Assembly (NCBI RefSeq): GCF_000315915.1 | Contig: NC_020191.1 | Location: 248,001-312,000 of the forward strand | Length of the DNA: 64,000 nucleotides | Direction of reading: 5' to 3' | DNA from: Henningerozyma blattae CBS 6284 | Taxonomy: Eukaryota > Ascomycota > Saccharomycetes > Saccharomycetales > Saccharomycetaceae | Part shown: positions 53,570-63,240 of the stretch, piece after piece | Layout of the letters: each line of letters starts with the position of its first letter | How positions within the stretch are numbered: the first letter of the stretch is position 1 | The notes under the pieces: model-generated | What the model was told of the DNA's origin: nothing | What the model saw: only the letters and a program-made list of their open reading frames with translations | Databases searched by the model: none | Translations under genes and position numbers: made by a program

Positions 53570-54340
53570 ATGGACAATAATATTGCATCCAAAAAAAGAT
53601 CAAATAATCACGAAAGGGATCTGTTTAAGAAGATAAGACTGGAAGATTCTGCTCTGCAGTTGTTAGAGAAACTCAACAAAAAGTGTATTACTTTATCAAA
53701 AGAAAGTGTAAAAAAAGATAAAGCTATCAAAGAACTAACTAAGAAAGAGATAGTTTCATTGAACAACTGCAAAGCGATTTAGAAGTATTATCGCAAGAAA
53801 TTGTCACAGAAAAAGAGAAGGCAAATAAAGTTGTTGAAGAGCTTCAAAATGTCATAGCTAATTTGCAACACCCGTCAGGTAATAAAAGGATCATTCCTAT
53901 TGCAAGACATAAAAGGTCAGATATTCGCTTTTCTTATATTTCTTGTGATGAGGTTGATGACACTCCAGATATCATTAATGCTTTTTTGGAAAGAAATCAA
54001 AATAATAGCTCAGCGTATGCAATCGTAACTGAATTAAACTCTATATTACAAATTGAAGGGGGTATCAATTTTGGTGAGCAAATAGTATCTAAATTCTCGT
54101 TTGGATGGGACTACTTTTTTTTTCTTTTCTTTGTTCATACTATGCTGTTAATCATGGTGAAATTGTAGTCCCATCCAAAACTGTATACAAATCAAATATT
54201 TATACGGTTTATCAGTACCCAAGATGTTACCATTGCAATAAAGAATTATTTATTATAACTTCGGGTCCATTAAAGTCCAAAACATTCACAAGGATGATTT
54301 CCCTCATGTTTGTAAATGGGAATCAGTAATAAACTATCAA
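53570..54340 (+). pseudogene. N-terminal part of the MULE transposase gene, broken by frameshifts
   Basis: Coding sequence upstream of the long transposase frame is spread over three frames. It starts at an ATG at 53570 with a lysine-rich coiled coil. A shift near 53745 moves to the frame that carries on the coiled coil (IEQLQSDLEVLSQEIVTEKE). A second lies in the hairpin around 54113-54165, and a third near 54275, after which the frame joins the long ORF upstream of its first ATG. The conceptual product has a zinc-finger-like region with CYHC and HVC motifs, resembling the WRKY/FAR1-type DNA-binding domains of Mutator-like transposases. As written the gene cannot give a full-length product; assembly errors could account for some shifts. 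Confidence 0.7.
54100..54179. repeat. Perfect 15-bp inverted repeat inside the MULE gene
   Basis: TTTGGATGGGACTAC at 54100-54114 is followed after 50 bases by its exact reverse complement at 54165-54179. The intervening sequence starts with a T-rich run and is where one reading frame is lost. Confidence 0.9.
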
Positions 54341-56668
54341 ATGTCTACTGCTACTGAGAGTAAAAAAGAAATTTTAAATGAAATTAAAACAAATGGTGCA
54401 ATTTTGAGATATGATGTTCATGATTTGAAAGGTATGATAGAATTGTTTGATATTAGAAAAAAATATTTTGGTAAATTCATTCAACATCTCTTACTTTTCA
54501 TTGCTATCTCATTTAATAGAAATAATGCTGATGGCACTATGAGAATGAGGCAAAGAAAACTTGTATACCACATCTTGGACATTTTGAAAGATGTCTATAA
54601 AGTTAGTTCGATGAAAGAAAAACTTCTTGAACATAAAATTCCTATAATAGATATTTTGGGAAAGTTTAATCAACAAGACAAGATATTGCAAATGGATAAA
54701 ACTATTTTACATTTTGAAAAAAATATGAGAGACACTATCAATTATAATATTAAATACATGGGATTAAATGATGGATACGAAGAAGCACCTATGACTATCG
54801 ACAATATTGGTTCAACTATTGTTTGCTTGAAAACGATAAATCCAAGTAATCTTGCATATGGGATATTTATGCTGTACGATAATTCTAAGAAGGTTTTTGG
54901 AAATATTGAATATCCTGATTGTGATGTGATATTGAATGTTGTGATTAATGGAGAAGAGTATGCAGATGAAAATGGTACTGAAGGAGAAGATGATGATGAA
55001 GAAAATGAGGAAGAAAATGATGAAGAAAATGATGAAGAAGATGAAATAGAAGCTTCAGAGTTTGACTCGTTGAAATNNNAGTTCAATAGAATTACTAATT
55101 CATTTGATAAGAGGTCCATTTTGAGGGAATCTATTTCAGAATCTAGGATTCCTAAAGCAAATGTCAGAAAACAACAACTATCTGATGAAATAAGACATAC
55201 TCGAGACTTCCTTAATCATCGTATTGGTCATATTAAGAATATGTCAAACGATTCAAGATTGGACTCAATAGCGAATGAGAAAAATATAGTTCCTACGTTT
55301 TTATTTGTATCTACAAATGTAGATTGGACCATTTTGAAAGATAAAATTATTCCAATTGTGTTAGTTGATTCTACATTTTTGAGAGGTGAATTTAAATATA
55401 TGTATAACATTATTGGTATGACCACTGATAATCGTGTCTTACCTATAGCTCATTTATTTTCTACGGAGTGTGGAGAATCTTCCATTGGGGTTAAAATGTT
55501 AATTAATTTGACACATAAATATGTAAATTTAGACTGGACACAAATGGAATATATGTCAGATCAAGGCAGGGCAATGGAAAAAGGTATAAGAGCTTCCACA
55601 GGTCATTTTCCATTGACTTGTGGAACAAATTTGTTGAGAAACATAAAAAAATATACCAAAGGTAAAGTCGTCAACAAATTTCGTAAGCTGACGTATACAC
55701 TAGATGAAGTTGAGTATAATCAGATATCTGAAAAACTCTTGTCTTGTTTTTATACCAAGAATAGGAAATTTAGTAATAATACCTACAATAAGATTAAAAC
55801 CTATGCCTGTTTATTTGCCAGAAGAAAAAGAAAAAAGCCTCATTTTGAAATATTTACTTCCAATAGTGTTAAAGTTTGGCACTCCAGAAGCAAAACAATC
55901 AAAAATGGTAACTTTATGAATTTATTTATAAATGTTGCCTTCTGTGACGCAAATTGTTACAATAGATTGTTAAAAGAAAATTCATTGTCTCACAATGAAT
56001 TAACCAAATACGGTATTACATATATCAGTATGAATATTGCATTAGCATTACACTTTGAATATGCAGCTAGGCTTCCAAATGGATCTTATGCTGTTAAAGT
56101 TGTTGGTTTCAAGGATCAGCTATCTTTGAAAGAAACATATGAGAAATACTGTAAAGTATTATCCAGCTCAAAAACGTATGCTTCTGTTCGGGACTCTTAT
56201 ATTAACAGCTTAGTTCCAAAAGATTCTATGTACGCTGAGGTAACGAGATATCAGTGTCAAATCTGTTATGAAGGTTCTGGGCTTTGTATCTGTCCTCATA
56301 TGATAACAATTTTACTTGCGGAGTGCCGTGATATTACGCATAGAAAGTTGCGCCAAGAACTGACCAATATAAATACCACTAACTTTGCAGCATATCTAAT
56401 TTCATATTTTGGATTAGAAAGAGTGCTAAAATCCCTTAAAGTTCATGATGTACTTTACAATGGATTCCGTCAAATAGGTTCTGAACAAATTCAAACTTCA
56501 TATATTAATGTGGAGGATGTAGTTGAAATACGTATCTTTGCCGCCGATGTCACCAAAATTATGAATATGGAACAAAATTCATTCAATACATGCTCTAGTG
56601 GTCCCTATGACATCTTTACGTATTCTATTGGTGAAGTGGAAAGGTATCATAATTTTCATGATAATTGA
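54341..56668 (+). CDS. Mutator-like (MULE) transposase, main reading frame
   Basis: A 775-residue frame with the hallmarks of MULE transposases. The catalytic core lies at about residues 335-440: IVLVDSTFLRGEFK carries the first aspartate, YMSDQGRAMEKGIR the second, and a conserved Cys region (FPLTCGTNLLRNIKK) follows. The third acidic residue should lie further on but I cannot name it with confidence. A SWIM-like zinc motif near residue 650 (CQIC...CICPHM) sits where MULEs carry it. An acidic repeat (EDDDEENEEENDEEND) precedes NNN at 55077-55079. This frame is intact but the N-terminal DNA-binding part upstream is frameshifted. Terminal inverted repeats were not found. Kluyveromyces alpha3 is a known domesticated MULE in a mating locus. 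Confidence 0.85.
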   Translation: MSTATESKKEILNEIKTNGAILRYDVHDLKGMIELFDIRKKYFGKFIQHLLLFIAISFNRNNADGTMRMRQRKLVYHILDILKDVYKVSSMKEKLLEHKIPIIDILGKFNQQDKILQMDKTILHFEKNMRDTINYNIKYMGLNDGYEEAPMTIDNIGSTIVCLKTINPSNLAYGIFMLYDNSKKVFGNIEYPDCDVILNVVINGEEYADENGTEGEDDDEENEEENDEENDEEDEIEASEFDSLKXXFNRITNSFDKRSILRESISESRIPKANVRKQQLSDEIRHTRDFLNHRIGHIKNMSNDSRLDSIANEKNIVPTFLFVSTNVDWTILKDKIIPIVLVDSTFLRGEFKYMYNIIGMTTDNRVLPIAHLFSTECGESSIGVKMLINLTHKYVNLDWTQMEYMSDQGRAMEKGIRASTGHFPLTCGTNLLRNIKKYTKGKVVNKFRKLTYTLDEVEYNQISEKLLSCFYTKNRKFSNNTYNKIKTYACLFARRKRKKPHFEIFTSNSVKVWHSRSKTIKNGNFMNLFINVAFCDANCYNRLLKENSLSHNELTKYGITYISMNIALALHFEYAARLPNGSYAVKVVGFKDQLSLKETYEKYCKVLSSSKTYASVRDSYINSLVPKDSMYAEVTRYQCQICYEGSGLCICPHMITILLAECRDITHRKLRQELTNINTTNFAAYLISYFGLERVLKSLKVHDVLYNGFRQIGSEQIQTSYINVEDVVEIRIFAADVTKIMNMEQNSFNTCSSGPYDIFTYSIGEVERYHNFHDN
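55077..55079. other. Assembly gap (three N)
   Basis: NNN follows directly after a GAA/GAT-rich acidic repeat in the MULE frame. Three Ns keep the frame open by their number alone, so the true length here is unknown. Confidence 0.99.
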
Positions 56669-58325
56669 GTTCTTATTTTAAATATTTTATTTTTTATCTC
56701 TAGCTCATTTTGTTTATTAATTTCTTGGAGTTCAGATCATTTATCATTTAATAAATGTATGATAATACTGTATATACCAAGAAAAACACTAAATGATAAT
56801 ATACATAAAACTTCGGCTCATTAATGGACAGATACTCAGCCCAAGCTATATAGAAAATGAAGTTTATAACGTTTTAAGTGGATATATGTAACCGATTACT
56901 CAGATAATATGTATATCATATATCACTTTAAATATCAGTTAACTGAATATATTTATCCTCTTTAGAATTCTGGTGTAACAGATAATTTAACTCTTCTTTT
57001 TAACTTCATACAAAATTATCCGAATATTGATAGTTAACGACTCCTAATGTACGAGTTCCAATTCATATTTAAATAATTATTGAATTATCAAAGAAATATT
57101 AATGCTTGTAATATTACTGTAGTACTTATCATATATAAGGAACTGAAGAATGTTGAGTTATAGAAAAAGCTATACCATCTGCTATTGATTAAGGTAGTTA
57201 AAATGAACAATAGATATCTAATTTAAATAATTCTAAAGATCCTGATTATGGTTAAAATTTCAACTTTTAAACCACTATCTTCTAATTTATTTCAATCTTT
57301 GATGGCATTTATTATCATTGATAAACTAATAGGCTCCATGATTCAAAAAGGAAATTCTTTTTATATTATAGATTTATAAGTTTTAAGCTACATTAAAAGG
57401 TGAATAGTAACTGAAACATGGTAGTAAAATGATGCCATATGAAAAGTATAAGGGTGTGTTGTTTCTTCTTTTAAAGTTTGGCATATCGATAGATATAATA
57501 TCGTTAAACATTCCTATCATATCTTTTACCTAGAAATACATAGACTTGGCTGAGTGGATAGATAGCAATTACTTTGATATTTTGAATTCATTTCTTAGTC
57601 TATACATCTTATCAAACATAACAATACTAAACTTATCACAATATTCTATTTACTGTTTTTAAAGGTAATAATGGAGCTATCTTGTTAGATATTTAATACC
57701 ATGAAATATATCGTAGCAAATGTACTCTATACACTTTTATTCCAAACGATATTATACCTGTTTTTATAGACTGTCTCTTATATTGTTATAGAAGATGCCA
57801 ATAGCCAATTGAATATCCTAAGATAGAAAGATTCTTACAACGGTTCCCCACAACAGCAAAGTTCAACCCCAAGGTGGCAACGAGAATTCTAAGTTGAACT
57901 TACTTTGCTAAAAATGCAACGATTAAGATCATTCCCCTGATCTACGGTTACCTCTTTGGACAATAACAATAACACCTGTAAATTGTCACTTTTGGGACTC
58001 TTGAAAAAATACGACCAAGGTTACCCAGTCTCTTTATATTTCCCACAGTACGCGATAGCAAATAAAAAAATAATTGTCAGTTTCCGGTTACCTCTCAATA
58101 TTCCATACTTTCAATTGCTATAACTTTTGCTTTTTATGATGTCTATTTTTAGAATATATTTTTATTTAACTAACGTACCTATAAACAAAAATAAAATGTT
58201 TCAAAAAATTATTAAGCCGGTATGTATTTAGACTAGATAAAAACTATACAGCTTAGAGTAGTAGTTTTGGTATGTTGTGAAAGTGAATGCAAAATTAGAT
58301 TGAAAGTTATAAATGTTTGAAGAAA
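56669..58325. other. Region between the MULE and the metallothionein gene
   Basis: About 1.65 kb without a protein gene. The right end of the MULE may lie here. The segment 57835-58110 is richer in G+C than its surroundings and contains two strong hairpins, described in the findings. Confidence 0.5.
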
Positions 58326-58736
58326 TTAGCATGAGCATCCCTTCTTTGTAGGACATTTGCATTCTTCACACTTGCATGGAGAGCAAGAGCCGCATTTAGC
58401 TGAAGCACAGGTACAATCTTGGCATGTACAACTTGAATCTTTACTGCCATTACAGTTGCAGGCAGTGCTCTTTTCAGCTGAGCATTCACAATTGTTTTTT
58501 ACCTCAGGACATTCACAATTGTCTTTTTTCTCAGAGCATTCACAATTGTTCTTTGGCTTTTCTGAACATCCACAGTTATTATTGTTCTTTTCAGAACATT
58601 TGCAATCTGTGCATTTGCAATCTATGCATTTACATGATTTTCCTGGGCATTGAGAACATTCACATGTTGAACATTCACAGACATTGCATTGGCAATCTTG
58701 GCAGTTGTTACAGTTTGAAGTATTAGTTGAAGACAT
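58326..58736 (-). CDS. Large cysteine-rich metallothionein-like protein
   Basis: A 136-residue protein with 37 cysteines (27 percent), almost all in CxC and CxxC arrangements, and no aromatic residue. Such composition is typical of fungal metallothioneins, which chelate Cu(I), Cd and Zn in the cytosol. The centre repeats a unit of the form NNC-E/G-C-SEK four to five times, pointing to growth by internal duplication. It is more than twice the length of S. cerevisiae Cup1 (61 residues). The ATG at 58736 is chosen since the upstream in-frame extension is hydrophobic and cysteine-free, coming from the leader. Promoter motifs resembling copper-response elements lie 205-240 bp upstream. Direct orthology to Cup1 or Crs5 cannot be shown. 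Confidence 0.85.
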   Translation of the reverse strand: MSSTNTSNCNNCQDCQCNVCECSTCECSQCPGKSCKCIDCKCTDCKCSEKNNNNCGCSEKPKNNCECSEKKDNCECPEVKNNCECSAEKSTACNCNGSKDSSCTCQDCTCASAKCGSCSPCKCEECKCPTKKGCSC

Positions 58737-58940
58737 TGATATTAGAGGATTTTGTGTTATTTTATTGGTGTAGTATTTTGTTGATGATATCTTATTCTTT
58801 ACAATAAAACTAAACTTCAAATATAATTTTTCCAAAAACCAAGGTTCTTGCTTCTCTTTTATATCAAATATTTTTCACTCATTGCGTATTATTTGCTGTC
58901 ATCGATGATCAGTGCGAAGTTTTACAGCGAATCTCTCGCG

Positions 58941-58976
58941 CCAGCAATATGCCGCACTAGATTCCCACAGCCAAAA
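58941..58976 (-). promoter_or_regulatory. Two metal-response-like elements upstream of the metallothionein gene
   Basis: On the minus strand, ATATTGCTGG (58941-58950) and TTTTGGCTGT (58967-58976) both fit HTHNNGCTGD, the element bound by the copper-sensing factors Ace1 and Amt1. They lie about 205-240 bp upstream of the metallothionein ATG. Confidence 0.55.
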
Positions 58977-59917
58977 CTCCGCAAATTGAAAAAAAAAGCA
59001 CAACCTGTCAGTAAAAATATCTTAAACATTAGCCTAATACATGCTTTAAGATATTGAGTCTAATTTGACCCCTTCATTTATGTTAGGAATATCTTAGTAA
59101 TGATTTACTTGAATTTTTTTTCTTAGGACGATGGATACTGATTTCCAAATTTAATATCTTTTTTGAATGTAAAGTTGATCTAATGAAACAGATAGATGTA
59201 TAAGTTCATTCTTGTATTAAATAATTTTGTATCAAAGGCTAAGCTAATGAGCTTAACACACTAATATATATTTAATTATACATATTCATGCGAATAGCTA
59301 GGATAGTTAATCTTGTTACGGCTTTAAACTGTTTATAAAATTTCAAATCTAATGCTTATGATTTTATTTTTAAAAGAGGAATTTGTACTTATATTAAGAT
59401 TATCTAATATTTGATACTCATATCTTTCGACAGAGCTGAATGTAAAATTGATGTCTATCTGAGCTCAAGATCGCAAATTATTAAACAATAATCCATTATT
59501 CATCAAATGAGATAATATTTTTACATTAGTTTTAAAAAATTTCAAATTGAATTCTAAGCAGCAATCCAGACGTTGGTTTTATCTTTTATAAGCACCAGGA
59601 ACTAATCACGTTAGATTTACATTGCCTAAACTATTTTACCCCAAAGTTAGAATCACTCCTGGCGTATTAAATATAATTCATAGTAGCCAAGACATTTTTC
59701 TGATATAGTAATTTTTGTAACTTGTACAATACAATGACTACCTCAAAATTTGCATCTTTCGAGTATTAGGCAATTTAATGTTTTCCAAGAATATATATTT
59801 AATAATTATATAGATTAAGAAAAAAAATTAAATCGGATGCTAATTGTTTTTTTAGTTATAAACGATGAAATATGAAAATAAAATTAATATAAGTTAAGGA
59901 ATTAAACTTCAAATTTT
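58977..59917. other. Intergenic region metallothionein to RPP0
   Basis: About 0.9 kb of AT-rich DNA. No gene or repeat recognised. It holds the 3' flank of RPP0 at its right end. Confidence 0.5.
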
Positions 59918-60856
59918 TTAATCGAATAAACCGAAACCCATGTCATCATCTTCAGATTCTTCATCTTCTTCAGCGGCAGCGGCTGGAGCAGCATCAGAAG
60001 AACCGCTAGCGGCAGCAGCGGCTGGAGCAGCAGAAGCGTATTTTTCTGGGTTTTCAATTCTATCCATCAATTCTTCAATTTCTGGGTAGATGTACTTAGA
60101 AGCAATAGCGACGGCTAATAAGTCCTTGTAGTTGTTGATCAAAGTGTGACCAACAGATGGCAAGGTTGGGTAACCAACAGCCAAAGAAACAGCAGAAATG
60201 GTAGAGACGGCAGAGACAAAGTGGCCAACCAATTCTTCGTTGGTGATATCCAAGATAGAAGCTGGGAAAGTTTGACCGTTGTCGTAAACTTGAACAACAG
60301 TTAAACCGTAGGTGAATGGAGAAATGTTTAACAAGTTCAATAAGGCAGCTTCGGATGGACCGACCTTGTTACCGGCTTCAACGACCTTAACATCGGAAAC
60401 AATTTCAATAGTACCTCTGGCAATCTTGGTTGGAACACCTAAAGCTTGGAAGAAAGAGGTCTTACCTGGTTCCATACCGGTGTTGACGGCAGTAACCCAG
60501 ATATCTTCTGGAGCAATAGCACCAGCTCTGGCTGGAGCAGCAACCTTGTTGGAGATAATGACTTCTTTAATTTCTTGTAAAGAATCGTTGGTGAAAATGA
60601 AACCAACGTTACCTCTGACGAATGGTAACAATTTTTCCAAATCTGGCAAGTCATTGACGAAACCTCTGATGGCTCTTCTGACCATGGTGTTCTTACCCAT
60701 TAAGACGACACCTCTGCCTCTCAAGTTCTTTCTGACTTGATGCATTTGTTGAGAAGAAACATTGTCAACACCAACAATGAAGATAGACTTGTATTCTTCA
60801 AAGTATTCTCTTAATTTGTTGAAATATTCAGTTTTCTTTTCTCTGACGCTTCCCAT
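59918..60856 (-). CDS. RPP0: Ribosomal stalk protein P0 (uL10)
   Basis: This 312-residue protein has the same length as S. cerevisiae Rpp0 and is nearly identical over long stretches ([70 protein letters not shown]). P0 binds 25S rRNA and carries the P1/P2 heterodimers that recruit translation GTPases to the large ribosomal subunit. The C-terminus has the Ala-rich hinge and the acidic tail ending [10 protein letters not shown] shared by all P proteins. The ATG at 60856 is chosen because it gives MGSVREKK, matching MGGIREKK; an ATG two codons upstream is the alternative. Codon use is markedly biased, as expected for a highly expressed gene. Confidence 0.98.
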   Translation of the reverse strand: MGSVREKKTEYFNKLREYFEEYKSIFIVGVDNVSSQQMHQVRKNLRGRGVVLMGKNTMVRRAIRGFVNDLPDLEKLLPFVRGNVGFIFTNDSLQEIKEVIISNKVAAPARAGAIAPEDIWVTAVNTGMEPGKTSFFQALGVPTKIARGTIEIVSDVKVVEAGNKVGPSEAALLNLLNISPFTYGLTVVQVYDNGQTFPASILDITNEELVGHFVSAVSTISAVSLAVGYPTLPSVGHTLINNYKDLLAVAIASKYIYPEIEELMDRIENPEKYASAAPAAAAASGSSDAAPAAAAEEDEESEDDDMGFGLFD

Positions 60857-61231
60857 TTTCAAATTTATATATTTGCAGGCTGTTTAAAAGGTACTTTCCT
60901 TGAAATCTAAAACAAAAAATACATTATTTGTTTAAAAATTCCTATTTTCAAATACTTTTTTTTTCATTTGAGTATTATCATCGCTATTTGATGGATATCT
61001 TGAAAATTTCAAAATTCACGATTTTTGAAAATTTCAAATTTGACCAGTCCGAAACTTCTTCGAATTGAAACTTTTTTAGAAAAACGAATTGGAAAAATTA
61101 CTACTGGGTGTAAGGATGAAAAACAGTCCTCAAATATACAATTGTATGTCTTAAATATTTTTAATCCCAAAAATTTAAATCGTATCTAATAAAATTGTAC
61201 GTGGTGATTATTCATATATTTATACATAGAT
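60857..61231. promoter_or_regulatory. RPP0 promoter region with Rap1-like motif
   Basis: 375 bases between RPP0 and ERV1, both on the minus strand. ACACCCAG (minus strand, 61104-61111), about 250 bp upstream of the RPP0 ATG, resembles the core of the Rap1 site found in many yeast ribosomal protein promoters, and T-rich tracts follow it. One motif alone is weak evidence. Confidence 0.4.
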
Positions 61232-61765
61232 CTACTTAGTCTCAGGATCATCCCAGCCATCCTTCCAACGTTGTTGCCAGAAATTGCAATCGAATTCTTC
61301 TTTATTCAATTTTCTGTTGACAGAGTTATGAGCTTCACACATCCACCGACTTAATTCTTCACGAGATTCAACTTTTGGTGCATTTTCTCTAATGTATTTT
61401 TCAAAATCTTTGGCACACCAATCACAAGGGTAAACACGTGAGAAAATATTCAAAAAAGATTTCATATCATCTTTCTCTCTTGGAGTAGGTTGTTGAGGAT
61501 ATTTAGCACTCATTGTATGTAGAAAAGTCCATGACGAAGCACCTAGCTTACGAATGTCGGGTGGATCTTCCTTGTAATATGTTTTTGAGCCAGGTATCTT
61601 CTCTAGTGCTACACCAGCGATAGCAAGAGATGTAGCAGACTTAATATTATTGAAAAGACGTCCTGTGGCACTTTGAAAATCCTCTAGAGTGTTACATGTT
61701 CTACAGGGCTTACCATTCTCATCTAAAATGATTCGAGGCTTCGTTTGAGGAGGTTCGTTTGCCAT
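61232..61765 (-). CDS. ERV1: Erv1, FAD-linked sulfhydryl oxidase of the intermembrane space
   Basis: This 177-residue protein is the homologue of S. cerevisiae Erv1 (189 residues). It reoxidises Mia40 in the mitochondrial intermembrane space and passes electrons to cytochrome c. The shuttle pair is Cys21-x2-Cys24 (GKPCRTC), the catalytic FAD-proximal pair Cys114-x2-Cys117 (YPCDWCAKDFEKYIREN) and the structural pair Cys143 and Cys160. Offsets to the S. cerevisiae cysteines are constant in the core. FAD-binding motifs include SSWTFLHTM and CEAHNSVNRKL. The S. cerevisiae gene has an intron near its start; none is needed or seen here, as the ATG at 61765 gives a full N-terminus. It follows RPP0 on the same strand. 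Confidence 0.96.
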   Translation of the reverse strand: MANEPPQTKPRIILDENGKPCRTCNTLEDFQSATGRLFNNIKSATSLAIAGVALEKIPGSKTYYKEDPPDIRKLGASSWTFLHTMSAKYPQQPTPREKDDMKSFLNIFSRVYPCDWCAKDFEKYIRENAPKVESREELSRWMCEAHNSVNRKLNKEEFDCNFWQQRWKDGWDDPETK

Positions 61766-63240
61766 TCTATGTGTTTCTGTCGTTATATTTATTATATGGT
61801 AAATATTAAGTTAAGGTATAAGTTTAATGTCGTATTGTATGACCTTTTTTTATATGCTTTTCTGTGAAGTTTACTTCAACATGTGACATATTCAACTAGT
61901 GTACTGTAAAAGTACGTGGCGATTACTAATAAAGAGCGCCAAAATACGTTCCCTTAAAGAACGAATTTCTTAATCTCCGATTGAAAAATTAGCACATTTA
62001 CATATATATCTCAATAACATATATAATAAACCTAATCTGATTGCTAGCTTACTATAAGATATATAAAGTTTTAGAATACATACATTAAGAAAATATGCAA
62101 AGAATAGCTAAGTTTATGCATAATCGCATTGTTTATTATTTTTTTTTTCTTTAAGTGTTCAATAAGGTTTTTCAAATCGATATTATGAGATATTTAATTT
62201 ACCATGAGTAGACTATCAAACACTGTGGATTTATAATGCCATGGCATAAGAGTCTAGAAAAATCCAAGAAAAAATGCTTTATTTTAGCCCTAATAATTTT
62301 ATTTCCTTGGAAACTTTATTCGGTGGAAGATATTAAAAAAATATTTTTCACCGAAGGCTATAAAAAGGCATTGAAATTTTGAGTTTTTTTAATATTCAAT
62401 TTTTCAAACAGTGCAGCATCAAAAAGGAAAGTAACGTCTTAGCATGGTATAAGGGTTATATTCTCCAGTTGGAAAGTATAATATATTATCTGTAAAGACA
62501 ATTTTGGATTTTACCACTTTATGATTGAAAATTTTTGTAATTTACTTTTTTATTTCAATTATATTTTGCATTTAAAATGATTATAAAACTTTTTAGCCCT
62601 GACTTTGTCAGAGCTTTGTTACTGAGGATGTATATGCAGGACATATTGTTAATTAGGAATTCTTCGTTTATGATTTCATAGAATGCAAGGAAAATTGAAA
62701 CTTTGAAAAGTATATTGAAAATTTATTAATTATTTTGTAGTATTTGTTTATCATGAGTTCATGGTAGATCATTGATAATGGAATTTTGCTTCTAAGTACT
62801 TTAATTGTTTTTAAGATTTTATTTTAACTGATGAATAGGCTTCCACGTCTTTTTTTATCCGACGATGATTCTCAAGAATATGTGTCTGGATTATACATGC
62901 ATCACCATCTGACTCTTCTAGAATCTTATTTTATTTTGCTTCTAAGAAAATTGTAATTATCTGTGATTAAATGACAAACATTTGATCTTGTTTATAAAAT
63001 AATTCGAAATATTTATTGTGATGATAAAACTATTTTCAGTTCTGCTTCTGAACCAAAAATATCATGAAGATAACCAATTTTACCAAAACATTTCTGAAAT
63101 AAATATTCAAATTATATTGTTTTTTCTCTTGTCAATAAAATTATTATATTAAGATTATACCTACTATTTAGCTTGTTGGTAAACCTATTGAAAGTCGTAA
63201 CTATAAAAAAATAAATTAAAAACGATAGAAGGTAGCTAAT
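61766..63240. other. Intergenic region ERV1 to Pom33-like gene
   Basis: About 1.5 kb without a supportable gene. It is AT-rich with no recognised repeat or RNA gene and holds the ERV1 promoter at its left end. Confidence 0.5.

Noticed and set aside
57547..57557. TGGCTGAGTGG, a perfect Pol III A box, suggesting a tRNA-Leu or tRNA-Ser gene
   Set aside because: No B box, T arm or acceptor pairing lies within the needed distance; at most a relic.
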